Part shown: piece after piece, positions 1 through 6,430 of the stretch
Position numbering within the stretch: position 1 is the first letter of the stretch
Layout: each line of letters starts with the position of its first letter
DNA from: RUG11247 sp045649485
GTDB lineage: Bacteria > Bacillota > Clostridia > Christensenellales > Aristaeellaceae
DNA length: 11,436 nt
Direction: 5' to 3'
Assembly (NCBI GenBank): GCA_045649485.1
Contig: JAZRPZ010000013.1
Location: 1-11,436, forward strand
The notes under the pieces: generated by a model
What the model was told of the DNA's origin: nothing
The model's input: the letters and a program-made list of their open reading frames with translations, nothing else
Databases searched by the model: none
Translations under genes and position numbers: made by a program

Positions 1-861
1 GACTCCCATAAGCAGAATCCCCTTGAGCTCCTTGACGAGAACAAGCGCCATATGGTGGGCGCAGGTATCAACACCCGGGATTACGAGGCGCGGGTTCCCG
101 CCCTGCTGGAGGCAGGCGCTGATGTGCTGTGCATCGACTCCTCCGAGGGTTACACCTGCTGGCAGGCAAACACCATCGCCTGGGTTCGTGAGAACTACGG
201 CGACAGCGTGAAGATCGGCGCAGGCAACGTGGTTGATCGCGACGGCTTTATGTTCCTGGCAAAGGCCGGCGCTGACTTCATCAAGGTCGGCATCGGCGGC
301 GGTTCCATCTGCATCACCCGTGAGACCAAGGGTATCGGCCGCGGTCAGGCTTCCGCAGTTATCGAGGTTGCCGCAGCCCGCGACGAGTACTTCCGCGAGA
401 CCGGCATCTATGTGCCCATCTGCTCCGACGGCGGTATCGTACACGATTATCACATGACCCTGGCTCTGGCCATGGGCGCAGACTTCATGATGCTGGGCCG
501 CTACTTTGCCCGCTTCGACGAGTCTCCCACCAACAAGGTCATGATCAACGGCGTATACATGAAGGAATACTGGGGCGAAGGTTCCAACCGCGCACGCAAC
601 TGGCAGCGCTACGATCTGGGCGGCGCAAGCAAGCTCAGCTTCGAAGAGGGCGTTGACTCCTATGTAACCTACGCCGGTTCCCTGCATGACAACGTTGAGA
701 TCTCCCTGTACAAGGTCAAGTCCACCATGTGCAACGTGGGTGTTATCAATATTCCCGATCTGCAGAAGAATGCCCGTCTGACTCTGGTATCCTCCACCTC
801 CATCGTTGAGGGCGGCTACCACGACGTACAGCTGCGTTCCAATTCTTCCACCACCAGGTAA
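1..861 (+). CDS. guaB: IMP dehydrogenase, C-terminal part (5' end outside window)
   Basis: Oxidises IMP to XMP with NAD+, the committed step of cytoplasmic GMP synthesis. The reading frame is open from base 1, so only about the last 286 residues are present; the start, the first part of the TIM barrel and any CBS domains lie upstream. Visible family marks are the catalytic-loop sequence GGGSICITRE (catalytic Cys codon 310-312), the SDGGI phosphate-binding segment, MMLGRYFARF, the KEYWGEGS segment, the flap QRYDLGG with the conserved Arg-Tyr pair, and EEGVDSYVTYAGSL. The C-terminal STSIVEGGYHDV also fits. The DSSEGY and GSICIT motifs resemble the eukaryotic-type wording more than the GSICTTR of E. 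coli GuaB; I recall the same form in other clostridial enzymes. The stop is TAA at 859-861, just before a strong terminator, so this ends its transcription unit. Family identity is near certain. Confidence 0.94.
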   Translation, partial: DSHKQNPLELLDENKRHMVGAGINTRDYEARVPALLEAGADVLCIDSSEGYTCWQANTIAWVRENYGDSVKIGAGNVVDRDGFMFLAKAGADFIKVGIGGGSICITRETKGIGRGQASAVIEVAAARDEYFRETGIYVPICSDGGIVHDYHMTLALAMGADFMMLGRYFARFDESPTNKVMINGVYMKEYWGEGSNRARNWQRYDLGGASKLSFEEGVDSYVTYAGSLHDNVEISLYKVKSTMCNVGVINIPDLQKNARLTLVSSTSIVEGGYHDVQLRSNSSTTR

Positions 862-870
862 AAGATAAAT

Positions 871-905
871 ACAGCCCCCGAAGATATCTCTTCGGGGGCT
901 GTTTC
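871..905 (+). terminator. Intrinsic terminator after guaB
   Basis: A perfect 14-bp stem (871-884 paired with 889-902) with a C-rich left arm, a G-rich right arm and a 4-base loop, followed by a T-rich tail (TTTCTTTCC overlapping the end of the stem). It begins 9 bases after the guaB stop codon. Confidence 0.93.
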
Positions 906-910
906 TTTCC

Positions 911-939
911 TTGCAGGAATTTTTGGTGAAGTGTAGAAT
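911..939 (+). promoter_or_regulatory. Possible sigma-A promoter for the MBL hydrolase gene
   Basis: TTGCAG (911-916) and TAGAAT (934-939) are 17 bases apart, immediately after the guaB terminator and 30 bases before the ATG. The -10 matches consensus at 5 of 6 positions but the -35 only at 3 of 6. A promoter is required here because the terminator isolates the gene. Confidence 0.45.
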
Positions 940-969
940 TTATCCATCAAAGGACAGGAGGCGTTATAT

Positions 970-1728
970 ATGAAGCTTACCAATCTTGGCCAGTGCGGAT
1001 ATGTAATCTCTGCGGGCGGTTTCAATGTTGTGACCGACCCTTATCTCAGCTACGGCGTTGATATAAACCATTATTCGGAAAAGACCCCGTGGAAGCGGCT
1101 GTATGCGCCGCCCTGCGCGCTTGCCGATGTGAATCCCGACCTCGTGCTTATTTCTCACAGTCATGATGACCATATGGATCCCATCACTCTGGGTGAGTAT
1201 CGCAAGGCAGGGGGAGACTGCGCCGTTGCGGCGCCGGCTCCCGAATGCGCAAGGTTTGAGGGACTTGATTTTTCCAATATTATATATGCCCGTGCGGAGA
1301 AGGTTTTTGAAATGGGCGGATTCAAGATCACTCCCATAATCTGCGCCCACACCGAGCCCCATGTGGATGAAAAGGGACGTTTCCGCGAGCTGAGCTATAT
1401 CATCGAAGCCGAAGGCAAGAAGCTGCTGTTCGGCGGCGATCTCAGTATTTATGACGGACTCGTTGAACGTGTTGCCCGCGAAAATATCGATTATGCGCTG
1501 ATACCCGCAAACGGCAGGGATGATGAGCGCACCGCAAACGATATTATCGGCAATACCGATGCGGAGGAGGCTGCTTACCTTGCAAAGGCATGGGGATGCA
1601 CTCTTGTTGCCACTCATTTCGATCTGTACGAGTGCAACGGCTGTCCGAAGGAAGAAGTCGTTTCCGCTGCCGAAAAGGCGGGAGTGAAGCTGCTGCTTCC
1701 GGCGGTAGGGGAGACCGTTGAGATTTAA
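970..1728 (+). CDS. UlaG-like metallo-beta-lactamase-fold hydrolase
   Basis: A 252-residue cytoplasmic metal-dependent hydrolase; no signal peptide or membrane segment. The start ATG is set by AGGAGG at 956-961. The metal motif HSHDDHMD is at residues 63-70 (His63, His65, Asp67, His68). His127 (in CAHTEPH), Asp157 (in FGGDLS) and His216 (in ATHFD) are in the expected places for the remaining di-metal ligands. NGRDDER (181-187) and the early DPYLS are features of the UlaG/L-ascorbate-6-phosphate-lactonase branch rather than of beta-lactamases or glyoxalase II. The gene stands alone between a terminator and a new promoter, so context gives no substrate. UlaG itself opens L-ascorbate-6-phosphate, but no ula genes are visible here, so a lactonase role is only a possibility. 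Fold is certain; substrate unknown. Confidence 0.88.
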   Translation: MKLTNLGQCGYVISAGGFNVVTDPYLSYGVDINHYSEKTPWKRLYAPPCALADVNPDLVLISHSHDDHMDPITLGEYRKAGGDCAVAAPAPECARFEGLDFSNIIYARAEKVFEMGGFKITPIICAHTEPHVDEKGRFRELSYIIEAEGKKLLFGGDLSIYDGLVERVARENIDYALIPANGRDDERTANDIIGNTDAEEAAYLAKAWGCTLVATHFDLYECNGCPKEEVVSAAEKAGVKLLLPAVGETVEI

Positions 1729-1752
1729 TGGAACATGCCTGTACTGCGCGCC

Positions 1753-1781
1753 TTGACAAGCAATTTGTCCCGTGATATGAT
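1753..1781 (+). promoter_or_regulatory. Strong sigma-A promoter with extended -10, upstream of GNAT-hflX
   Basis: TTGACA (1753-1758), a 17-base spacer, and TATGAT (1776-1781) preceded by TGA, giving an extended -10 (TGnTATGAT). All -35 positions and 5 of 6 -10 positions match consensus. The predicted transcript start is near 1788, about 220 bases before the first coding start. This is the only clear promoter seen for the GNAT and hflX genes. Confidence 0.8.
1755..1769. promoter_or_regulatory. Dyad in the promoter: possible operator
   Basis: An inverted repeat GACAA-N5-TTGTC overlaps the -35 box and lies in the -35/-10 spacer of the promoter at 1753-1781. This is a typical place for a repressor site. 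The arms are only 5 bp and one is partly formed by the -35 consensus itself, so chance is possible. Confidence 0.35.
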
Positions 1782-1787
1782 TATTCC

Positions 1788-2010
1788 GTGAGCAGATCTC
1801 ACTGCCCGGATAATCAATTCACGGAATGGGCGCGCATGGCGCGGGTGCTAAGATAATAATGATCATCATTCGTTGACCGCAGAAAAGGATGCATTTGTGG
1901 GTATGCTATCGGTATGCCCTTAGGTGAAATGCGCCCTGCTGCGGGATTTTTATGCCCGAAAACATTGTTCGGGTGTGAATAACGATCTGCCGCAGGAAGG
2001 GATTCGGCGA
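1788..2010 (+). other. Long, structured 5' leader of the GNAT-hflX unit
   Basis: There is no gene here on either strand that I can support. Between the strong promoter and the GNAT start lie several potential RNA helices. Bases 1783-1791 can pair with 1818-1826 (9 bp, partly upstream of the predicted transcript start), enclosing a small TGAG/CTCA hairpin. CGCGC/GCGCG (1831-1843) forms a 5-bp hairpin, and CCCGAA/TTCGGG (1955-1973) a 6-bp hairpin. An outer pairing, CTGCGG (1939-1944) with CCGCAG (1990-1995), ends at the ribosome binding site. GGTATGC is repeated at 1900-1917. It does not match a riboswitch, 6S RNA, SRP RNA, tmRNA or RNase P RNA that I know. It may be a regulatory leader or a small RNA. 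Confidence 0.4.
1852..1870. promoter_or_regulatory. Fur-box-like element
   Basis: This 19-base segment matches the classical Fur consensus GATAATGATAATCATTATC at 15 of 19 positions, including the centre of the dyad (AATGAT-C-ATCATT). It lies about 65 bases downstream of the predicted transcript start rather than over the promoter, which is atypical for a repressor site. No iron gene is nearby. Treat as a similarity, not a proven site. Confidence 0.25.
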
Positions 2011-2517
2011 ATGAATGACGAACTTTATCTTGATATACCGTCGGAAAAACATGAGACGGAATACATCCGCATGATAGACCGGTGGGAGGGTATGGAGGAA
2101 AACATCCAGCCCGAACTGATACGCCGCAACGGTACGCCATATGCCAGATTCCTTGCGTGGTGTGAAGACGACCGCACCACGGGTTCTATGCTTTCCACAA
2201 AGGTTCCCTGTACGCTGTTTTTCCTTACCGATGCTTCGGGGGAGATATATGGCGGCATAGTGATGAATCACTCGGACACCCGCAGAGGTCATCTGCACGC
2301 GGGAATAGCACCATGGAACAGGGGCAGGGGAATGGGCACGAAGATGCTTTCCCTTGCGCTTGAAAAGTGCAGGGATATGGGCTTTGGATATGTGGATATA
2401 GTGCCGTACAAGGATAATGAAAAAGCTGTGGCTGTGATAATAAAGAACGGCGGCAGGCTTACAGAGGAATTCTGCGATAACGGCGTGTGGTCGCAGAAAT
2501 ACAGAATAGATTTTTGA
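2011..2517 (+). CDS. GNAT-family N-acetyltransferase (COG3981-like)
   Basis: A 168-residue cytoplasmic acetyltransferase that would move an acetyl group from acetyl-CoA to an amine; the acceptor is unknown. The acetyl-CoA pyrophosphate-binding motif is NRGRGMGTKML (Arg104-Gly109 fitting R-x-x-G-x-G), followed by the helix ALEKCRDMGF and the strand YVDIVPYKDN. NEKAVAVIIKNGG (136-148) is the usual C-terminal GNAT motif. I chose ATG 2011 because GGAAGG lies at 1995-2000. The open frame extends upstream to a GTG at 1924, but that codon lacks a ribosome binding site and the extra 29 residues do not look like GNAT sequence. It ends 18 bases before hflX, so the two are probably cotranscribed from the promoter at 1753. 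The pairing could indicate ribosomal-protein or small-molecule acetylation, but that is speculative. Confidence 0.85.
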   Translation: MNDELYLDIPSEKHETEYIRMIDRWEGMEENIQPELIRRNGTPYARFLAWCEDDRTTGSMLSTKVPCTLFFLTDASGEIYGGIVMNHSDTRRGHLHAGIAPWNRGRGMGTKMLSLALEKCRDMGFGYVDIVPYKDNEKAVAVIIKNGGRLTEEFCDNGVWSQKYRIDF

Positions 2518-2535
2518 CTCATTTGGAGGATTTGA

Positions 2536-4293
2536 ATGATACACGGTAATATAGAAGGTATTAGAGAGAGTATACTGCAGGAACTGGAAAAACTGTATGA
2601 CACTCAATTTTTCCGCGATGAATTCCTGCCCGACAGACTGCTGAATATGCTGGTGCGCTTCACCGAGGCGCTGAATCGCGAAATGCTGGTGTATCTCAGC
2701 CGCGAGGGCGAGGTGCTGGAAATCGCCATCGGTTCCATATCCAGCATTGCGCTGCCCGAGATGCATCTCAGGCGCAATACCGACCGCCTTTCCGGTTTCC
2801 GCTGCATACACACCCATCCCGGCGGAAGCGCAAGGCTTTCCGATGTTGACCTGCAGGCGCTGAAGCTGCTGAGATTCGACGCGATGTGCGCCGTGGGCGT
2901 ATCCGACGGACGCGCCACCGGTATCTCCGCCGCTTTCCTCGGCGAGATGGAGTATGACCAGCTTTCCATCAATCAGGTAGGCCCCGTAAAGCCCGGCCGC
3001 ATTCCTCAGCAGCTGTGGATGCGTGAGATTGACCTTGCCGAACAGCGTGTTCAGAAGGCTATTGCACAGGGCGGTCTGGTGGAATCCGCAGAAAAGGTAA
3101 TGCTTATCTCCATTGATTCCGAAGCTTCCCTTGATGAACTGGCCGGACTTGCAGAGACCGCAGGCGCAGTTGTAATATCCCGCGTGCTGCAGAATCGCTC
3201 CAAGCCCGATCCCGGAATGTTCATCGGCACGGGCAAAGCCGAAGAGCTTTCGCTGCTGTGCCAGGCACAGGAAATAGACCTTGCCATCGTTGACGAAGAA
3301 ATAACAGGCGCACAGCAGAAGAATCTCGAAAAGGCGCTGGGCGTGCGAGTGATCGACCGTACTGCACTTATCCTGGATATATTCGCACAGCGCGCGCAGA
3401 CTGCCGAAGGCAAGCTGCAGGTCGAACTTGCGCAGCTGAAGTACCGTCTGCCGAGACTTACCGGTCTGGGCACTTCGCTGTCCCGTCTGGGCGGCGGTAT
3501 CGGTACCAGAGGTCCCGGTGAGACCCGTCTTGAGGTAGACCGCCGCCGCATCAGAAAGCGTATCGATGATATGCAGGCGGAACTCAATGTCATCAAGCGT
3601 CAGCGAGACATGCGCCGTGCCCGCCGTGAAAAGCAGGAACAGATAATCGTAGCGCTGGTCGGCTATACCAACGCCGGCAAGTCCACTCTGATGAATGCGC
3701 TTTCCGGTTCCGATGTGCTGGTAGAAGACAAACTGTTTGCTACCCTCGACCCGGTGCTGCGCCAGATAGAACTGCCTGAAAACCGCCGCTGCATGCTGGT
3801 CGATACCGTAGGCTTTATCCGTAAGCTGCCCCATCAGCTGGTAGAGGCTTTCCATTCCACCCTTGAAGAGGCTATTTATGCCGACCTTATCGTGGTGGTA
3901 TCCGATTTCTCCAGCCCATTCTATCAGGAACAGCGCGCCACGGTATTCTCCGTTCTGAACGAACTGGGCGCCGCGGGCAAGCCTGTTATTGAAGCGCTGA
4001 ACAAGGCTGACCAGGCTCCCGCTGCAGCGGATATCGAGCCCGCAGATGCCATACTCATTTCCGCGCGCGAGGGCACCGGTCTTGAAAAGCTGCGTGAAGA
4101 GATATCCCGCCGCATAGCGCTGCTGCGCCATCATGTGGAGCTGATCATTCCTTACGATAAGGGCGCTGCGCTTTCCCTCATCCATTCCAAGGGACAGGTG
4201 GAAAACGAGGAATATACCGATGTAGGCACCAAGGTCAGCTGTCTTCTGGATGCGGCGCTGTATCAGCGCGTGCTGAAGATGCTGAAAGGTTGA
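2536..4293 (+). CDS. hflX: GTPase HflX with N-terminal JAMM/RadC-like domain
   Basis: HflX is a ribosome-associated GTPase that splits stalled or idle 70S ribosomes, especially under heat or antibiotic stress. This protein has 585 residues against about 420 in E. coli or Bacillus. The extra N-terminal part (about 1-165) carries H92-T-H94-P, then S102 and D105, which fits the JAMM pattern H-x-H-x7-S-x2-D. A possible catalytic Glu49 (NREMLVYL) sits where RadC/JAMM proteins keep theirs. The usual HflX N-domain follows (about 185-320), with the glycine-rich linker GGGIGTRGPGET (319-330), an Arg/Lys-rich helix, and the G domain: G1 GYTNAGKS 376-383, G2 FATLDP 401-406, G3 DTVGF 423-427, G4 NKAD 489-492, G5 SAR 509-511. 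A short C-terminal domain completes it. Start ATG follows GGAGG at 2524-2528. I recall similar extensions in other clostridial HflX proteins, so this is a lineage feature, not a chimera of this genome. Confidence 0.95.
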   Translation: MIHGNIEGIRESILQELEKLYDTQFFRDEFLPDRLLNMLVRFTEALNREMLVYLSREGEVLEIAIGSISSIALPEMHLRRNTDRLSGFRCIHTHPGGSARLSDVDLQALKLLRFDAMCAVGVSDGRATGISAAFLGEMEYDQLSINQVGPVKPGRIPQQLWMREIDLAEQRVQKAIAQGGLVESAEKVMLISIDSEASLDELAGLAETAGAVVISRVLQNRSKPDPGMFIGTGKAEELSLLCQAQEIDLAIVDEEITGAQQKNLEKALGVRVIDRTALILDIFAQRAQTAEGKLQVELAQLKYRLPRLTGLGTSLSRLGGGIGTRGPGETRLEVDRRRIRKRIDDMQAELNVIKRQRDMRRARREKQEQIIVALVGYTNAGKSTLMNALSGSDVLVEDKLFATLDPVLRQIELPENRRCMLVDTVGFIRKLPHQLVEAFHSTLEEAIYADLIVVVSDFSSPFYQEQRATVFSVLNELGAAGKPVIEALNKADQAPAAADIEPADAILISAREGTGLEKLREEISRRIALLRHHVELIIPYDKGAALSLIHSKGQVENEEYTDVGTKVSCLLDAALYQRVLKMLKG

Positions 4294-4318
4294 CATTTCT
4301 CAAAGGTGATTATATAAT
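4290..4318 (+). promoter_or_regulatory. Perfect-consensus sigma-A promoter overlapping the hflX stop
   Basis: TTGACA (4290-4295), exactly 17 bases, then TATAAT (4313-4318). The -35 overlaps the hflX TGA stop (4291-4293). The predicted transcript start is near 4325, 80 bases before the permease start codon, so it drives the permease-reductase-aldolase operon subject to the hairpin at 4348. Confidence 0.85.
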
Positions 4319-4347
4319 TTACTCAGCCGCCTAACGGGCATGCTGAG

Positions 4348-4385
4348 ATGCAGCGCTTCGCCTGTGCGGAGCGCTGTATATCTTT
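4348..4385 (+). terminator. Terminator or attenuator between hflX and the permease operon
   Basis: A stem of up to 14 bp (4348-4361 with 4366-4379, including two G-T wobbles at the RNA level) with a 4-base loop CTGT, followed by ATCTTTTT. It has the form of an intrinsic terminator. It can end hflX transcripts, but it also lies about 23 bases downstream of the start predicted for the promoter at 4290, so it would terminate that promoter's own transcripts after about 60 bases unless bypassed. A competing short helix GCTG/CAGC (4342-4354) could use part of its left arm. Confidence 0.7.
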
Positions 4386-4404
4386 TTACAAGGGGGATTT
4401 TTCT

Positions 4405-5478
4405 GTGGATCAGGTAATGGATGCTGTACAGATAGTTCTTTCTATTTTCCTTATGATCGGTGTGGGTATGTTCCTTGTGGGCATCGGCTGGCTCAAGGAT
4501 GAGCACGGCGAGCTGCTTTCCCGTCTGGTAGTCAAAGTGGCGCTGCCCTGCATGATCATCAGCAATATATTCACCAAATTCACCCGTGACAGCCTTATCG
4601 AAAGCGTTGTGGGCGTTATAATGCCCTATCTTTCCATCATCGTCACGCTGATAATCGGTTCGCTTATCGCGAAGCTTTTCAAGATCCCAAAGGGCCGCAG
4701 GGGCGTTTTCAACTGCATGTTCACCTTCTCCAATTCGGTGTTCATCGGCGTTCCCGTATCTCAGGCGCTGTTCGGAGATGATGTTATCTCCTACACTCTG
4801 CTTTATTACATAGCCAACACTTCTCTTTTCTGGACTATCGGCTATTCCATGATGCGCAAGGATGGCGACAAGGCTGCCGAAGTGACCAGCTTTGCCATGA
4901 TCCCCAGGTATTGGGCCGCCAAGCTCAAGGATAAGTCCGCTAAGCAGGCTGCCGAATTCGCACCCGCCCGCGCGGCACTCAACAAGCTTTCCAAGGTGCT
5001 GCCCATCCCGCTGGTATTCTTCGTGGGCTGTGTTGTACTGCTGCTGCTGGGCTTCCAGCCTCCCAAGTTTGTGGGCGATGCCGCAAAGTATATCGGCAAT
5101 CTGGTAACCCCCATGTCCCTGTTCTATACCGGTATGATACTCATGCGCATGATCCGTCAGAAGCGTATCCGTTGGCAGAAGGGCTATGAGTGGGTGCTCA
5201 TCGGCCGTTTCGCCGCATCCCCGCTGCTGCTTATCGCATCTTCCATGCTCATCAATGCGATTGCAGACGGCACCGGTTTTGCCGCGCTGAAGGCTCCCGA
5301 GCTTATGCGCAATGCGCTGCTTATTCAGGCAGCCATGCCCGTTATGTCTCAGACTCCCATCGTTGCCGCAGCTTCCGGTTCGGATGAGGAATATGCCGCC
5401 GGCGGCATTGCGCTGACCACTGCGCTTTCTCTGGTATTCATTCCTCTGTATATGTACGTTATCGTTGCGATGCTGTAA
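4405..5478 (+). CDS. AEC-family permease (auxin efflux carrier/malate permease type)
   Basis: A 357-residue integral membrane transporter of the AEC family, in the bile/arsenite/riboflavin-transporter superfamily. Family members carry malate and other organic anions or act as efflux carriers; the substrate cannot be read here. About ten hydrophobic segments are visible: roughly 7-28, 42-57, 68-90, 102-122, 130-148, then after a charged loop (150-195) 199-216, 232-248, 262-285, 305-322 and 333-355. The conserved half-repeat signatures are KVALPCMIISNIF and QAAMPVMSQTPIVA, with the broken-helix feel typical of the fold. I chose GTG 4405 because AGGGGG lies at 4391-4396, 8 bases upstream. An in-frame ATG at 4348 would begin inside the terminator hairpin and has no ribosome binding site. 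The reductase gene starts 9 bases after the stop, so the two are cotranscribed. Confidence 0.87.
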   Translation: MDQVMDAVQIVLSIFLMIGVGMFLVGIGWLKDEHGELLSRLVVKVALPCMIISNIFTKFTRDSLIESVVGVIMPYLSIIVTLIIGSLIAKLFKIPKGRRGVFNCMFTFSNSVFIGVPVSQALFGDDVISYTLLYYIANTSLFWTIGYSMMRKDGDKAAEVTSFAMIPRYWAAKLKDKSAKQAAEFAPARAALNKLSKVLPIPLVFFVGCVVLLLLGFQPPKFVGDAAKYIGNLVTPMSLFYTGMILMRMIRQKRIRWQKGYEWVLIGRFAASPLLLIASSMLINAIADGTGFAALKAPELMRNALLIQAAMPVMSQTPIVAAASGSDEEYAAGGIALTTALSLVFIPLYMYVIVAML

Positions 5479-5487
5479 GGTGAGAAT

Positions 5488-6423
5488 ATGAAGAAGATAT
5501 CTGTAATTCCCGGCGTTGAGCTTTCTCATATAACTATGGGAATCAACGCATGGCGCACCGGTGTTGCCGAAGAGATTTTCGACCGCTACCGCGATCTGGG
5601 CGGTATGAGCTTTGATACCGCTCGCATGTACTACGGCGGTGAATGCGACCGCATGCTGGGTCAGTACATCAATTCCCGCGGCATCAGGAACGATGTTACC
5701 GTCTGTATGAAGGGCTGCTATCCTCTTGAGCAGGCGAAGATGCATGAGGCGAGACTCGCTCCCGAAGATATCACAGGCGACCTTGAAGCCAGCCTCAAGG
5801 CATTCGGTACCGATTATGCCGATATGTACCTTTTGCACCGCGACGACCCCATGCGCCCTGTGGAGGAGATAGTACCCGTGCTGGATAAGCTTGTCAGGGA
5901 AGGCAAGACCCGCTGCGTGGGCGTTTCCAACTGGACTGTGGGCCGCATAAACATGGCAAATGAATTCGCAAAGGCCAACGGACTTGCGCCCCTGAGCGTA
6001 AGCCAGCTGCATTTTTCGCTGGCGCTGACTACGCCCCATCTTACAGGAGACATAACCCACGTGCCCATGAATGCCACCGAGGAAATGTGGTATCGTGAAT
6101 CCGGCATGCCCATCATGGCATTTGCCGCGCAGGGCAAGGGTTTCTTTGCCCAGTATGAAGCGGGTGCAGGTGAGTATAAGTCCATGCCCAAGGCGTACTA
6201 TGTGCCGCTGCCCGAAAACCACAGGCGCGCACAGAGGGCCATCGAGCTGGGCAGGAAGTATGGCGTTTCTTCTACCGTAATCGCGCTGGCTTATATTCTG
6301 AACCATCCGCTGAATCCCAGCGCGATGTGCACTTACACCAAAATCGAGCAGTACGAGGACAGCATCCGTGCGCTGGATATCGTGCTTACTCCCGAAGAAA
6401 TAGATTATCTTGAGAAGGGCTGA
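5488..6423 (+). CDS. Aldo/keto reductase
   Basis: A 311-residue NADPH-dependent oxidoreductase of the AKR superfamily, cytoplasmic, reducing aldehydes or ketones to alcohols. The full catalytic tetrad is visible: Asp43 and Tyr48 in FDTARMYYGG, Lys75 in VCMKGCY and His117 in MYLLHRDDP. GVSNW (145-149), the substrate-side QLHFSLAL (173-180) and AFAAQGKGFF (211-220) follow AKR order, and the C-terminal IALAYILNHP plus EEIDYLEKG end the barrel as usual. It looks like an open-ended AKR of the YdhF/Gcy type rather than an aldose reductase; the exact substrate is unknown. The gene begins 9 bases after the permease stop, with AAGGTGAG overlapping the permease end, and stops 7 bases before the aldolase start. 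This tight packing argues for a joint role. Confidence 0.92.
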   Translation: MKKISVIPGVELSHITMGINAWRTGVAEEIFDRYRDLGGMSFDTARMYYGGECDRMLGQYINSRGIRNDVTVCMKGCYPLEQAKMHEARLAPEDITGDLEASLKAFGTDYADMYLLHRDDPMRPVEEIVPVLDKLVREGKTRCVGVSNWTVGRINMANEFAKANGLAPLSVSQLHFSLALTTPHLTGDITHVPMNATEEMWYRESGMPIMAFAAQGKGFFAQYEAGAGEYKSMPKAYYVPLPENHRRAQRAIELGRKYGVSSTVIALAYILNHPLNPSAMCTYTKIEQYEDSIRALDIVLTPEEIDYLEKG

Positions 6424-6430
6424 ACAGACC

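Noticed and set aside
911..969. Riboswitch upstream of the MBL hydrolase gene
   Set aside because: Only about 65 bases separate the guaB terminator from the start codon, with no helices beyond chance; there is room for a promoter and ribosome site only.
1836..1856. Six-codon open frame in the leader as a possible leader peptide
   Set aside because: It has no ribosome binding site, sits within a small GC hairpin and shows no run of a regulatory codon.
1906..4296. Very long minus-strand open frame (796 codons) opposite GNAT and hflX
   Set aside because: It is the antisense shadow of two well-recognised plus-strand genes; such frames appear where the sense strand avoids TTA, CTA and TCA codons. 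The translation shows no family motif and there is no ribosome binding site.
4348..4404. In-frame ATG start for the permease, 19 codons upstream
   Set aside because: It begins in the terminator stem, lacks a ribosome binding site, and adds a Cys-rich stretch not expected before the first membrane helix; GTG 4405 has AGGGGG at the right distance.
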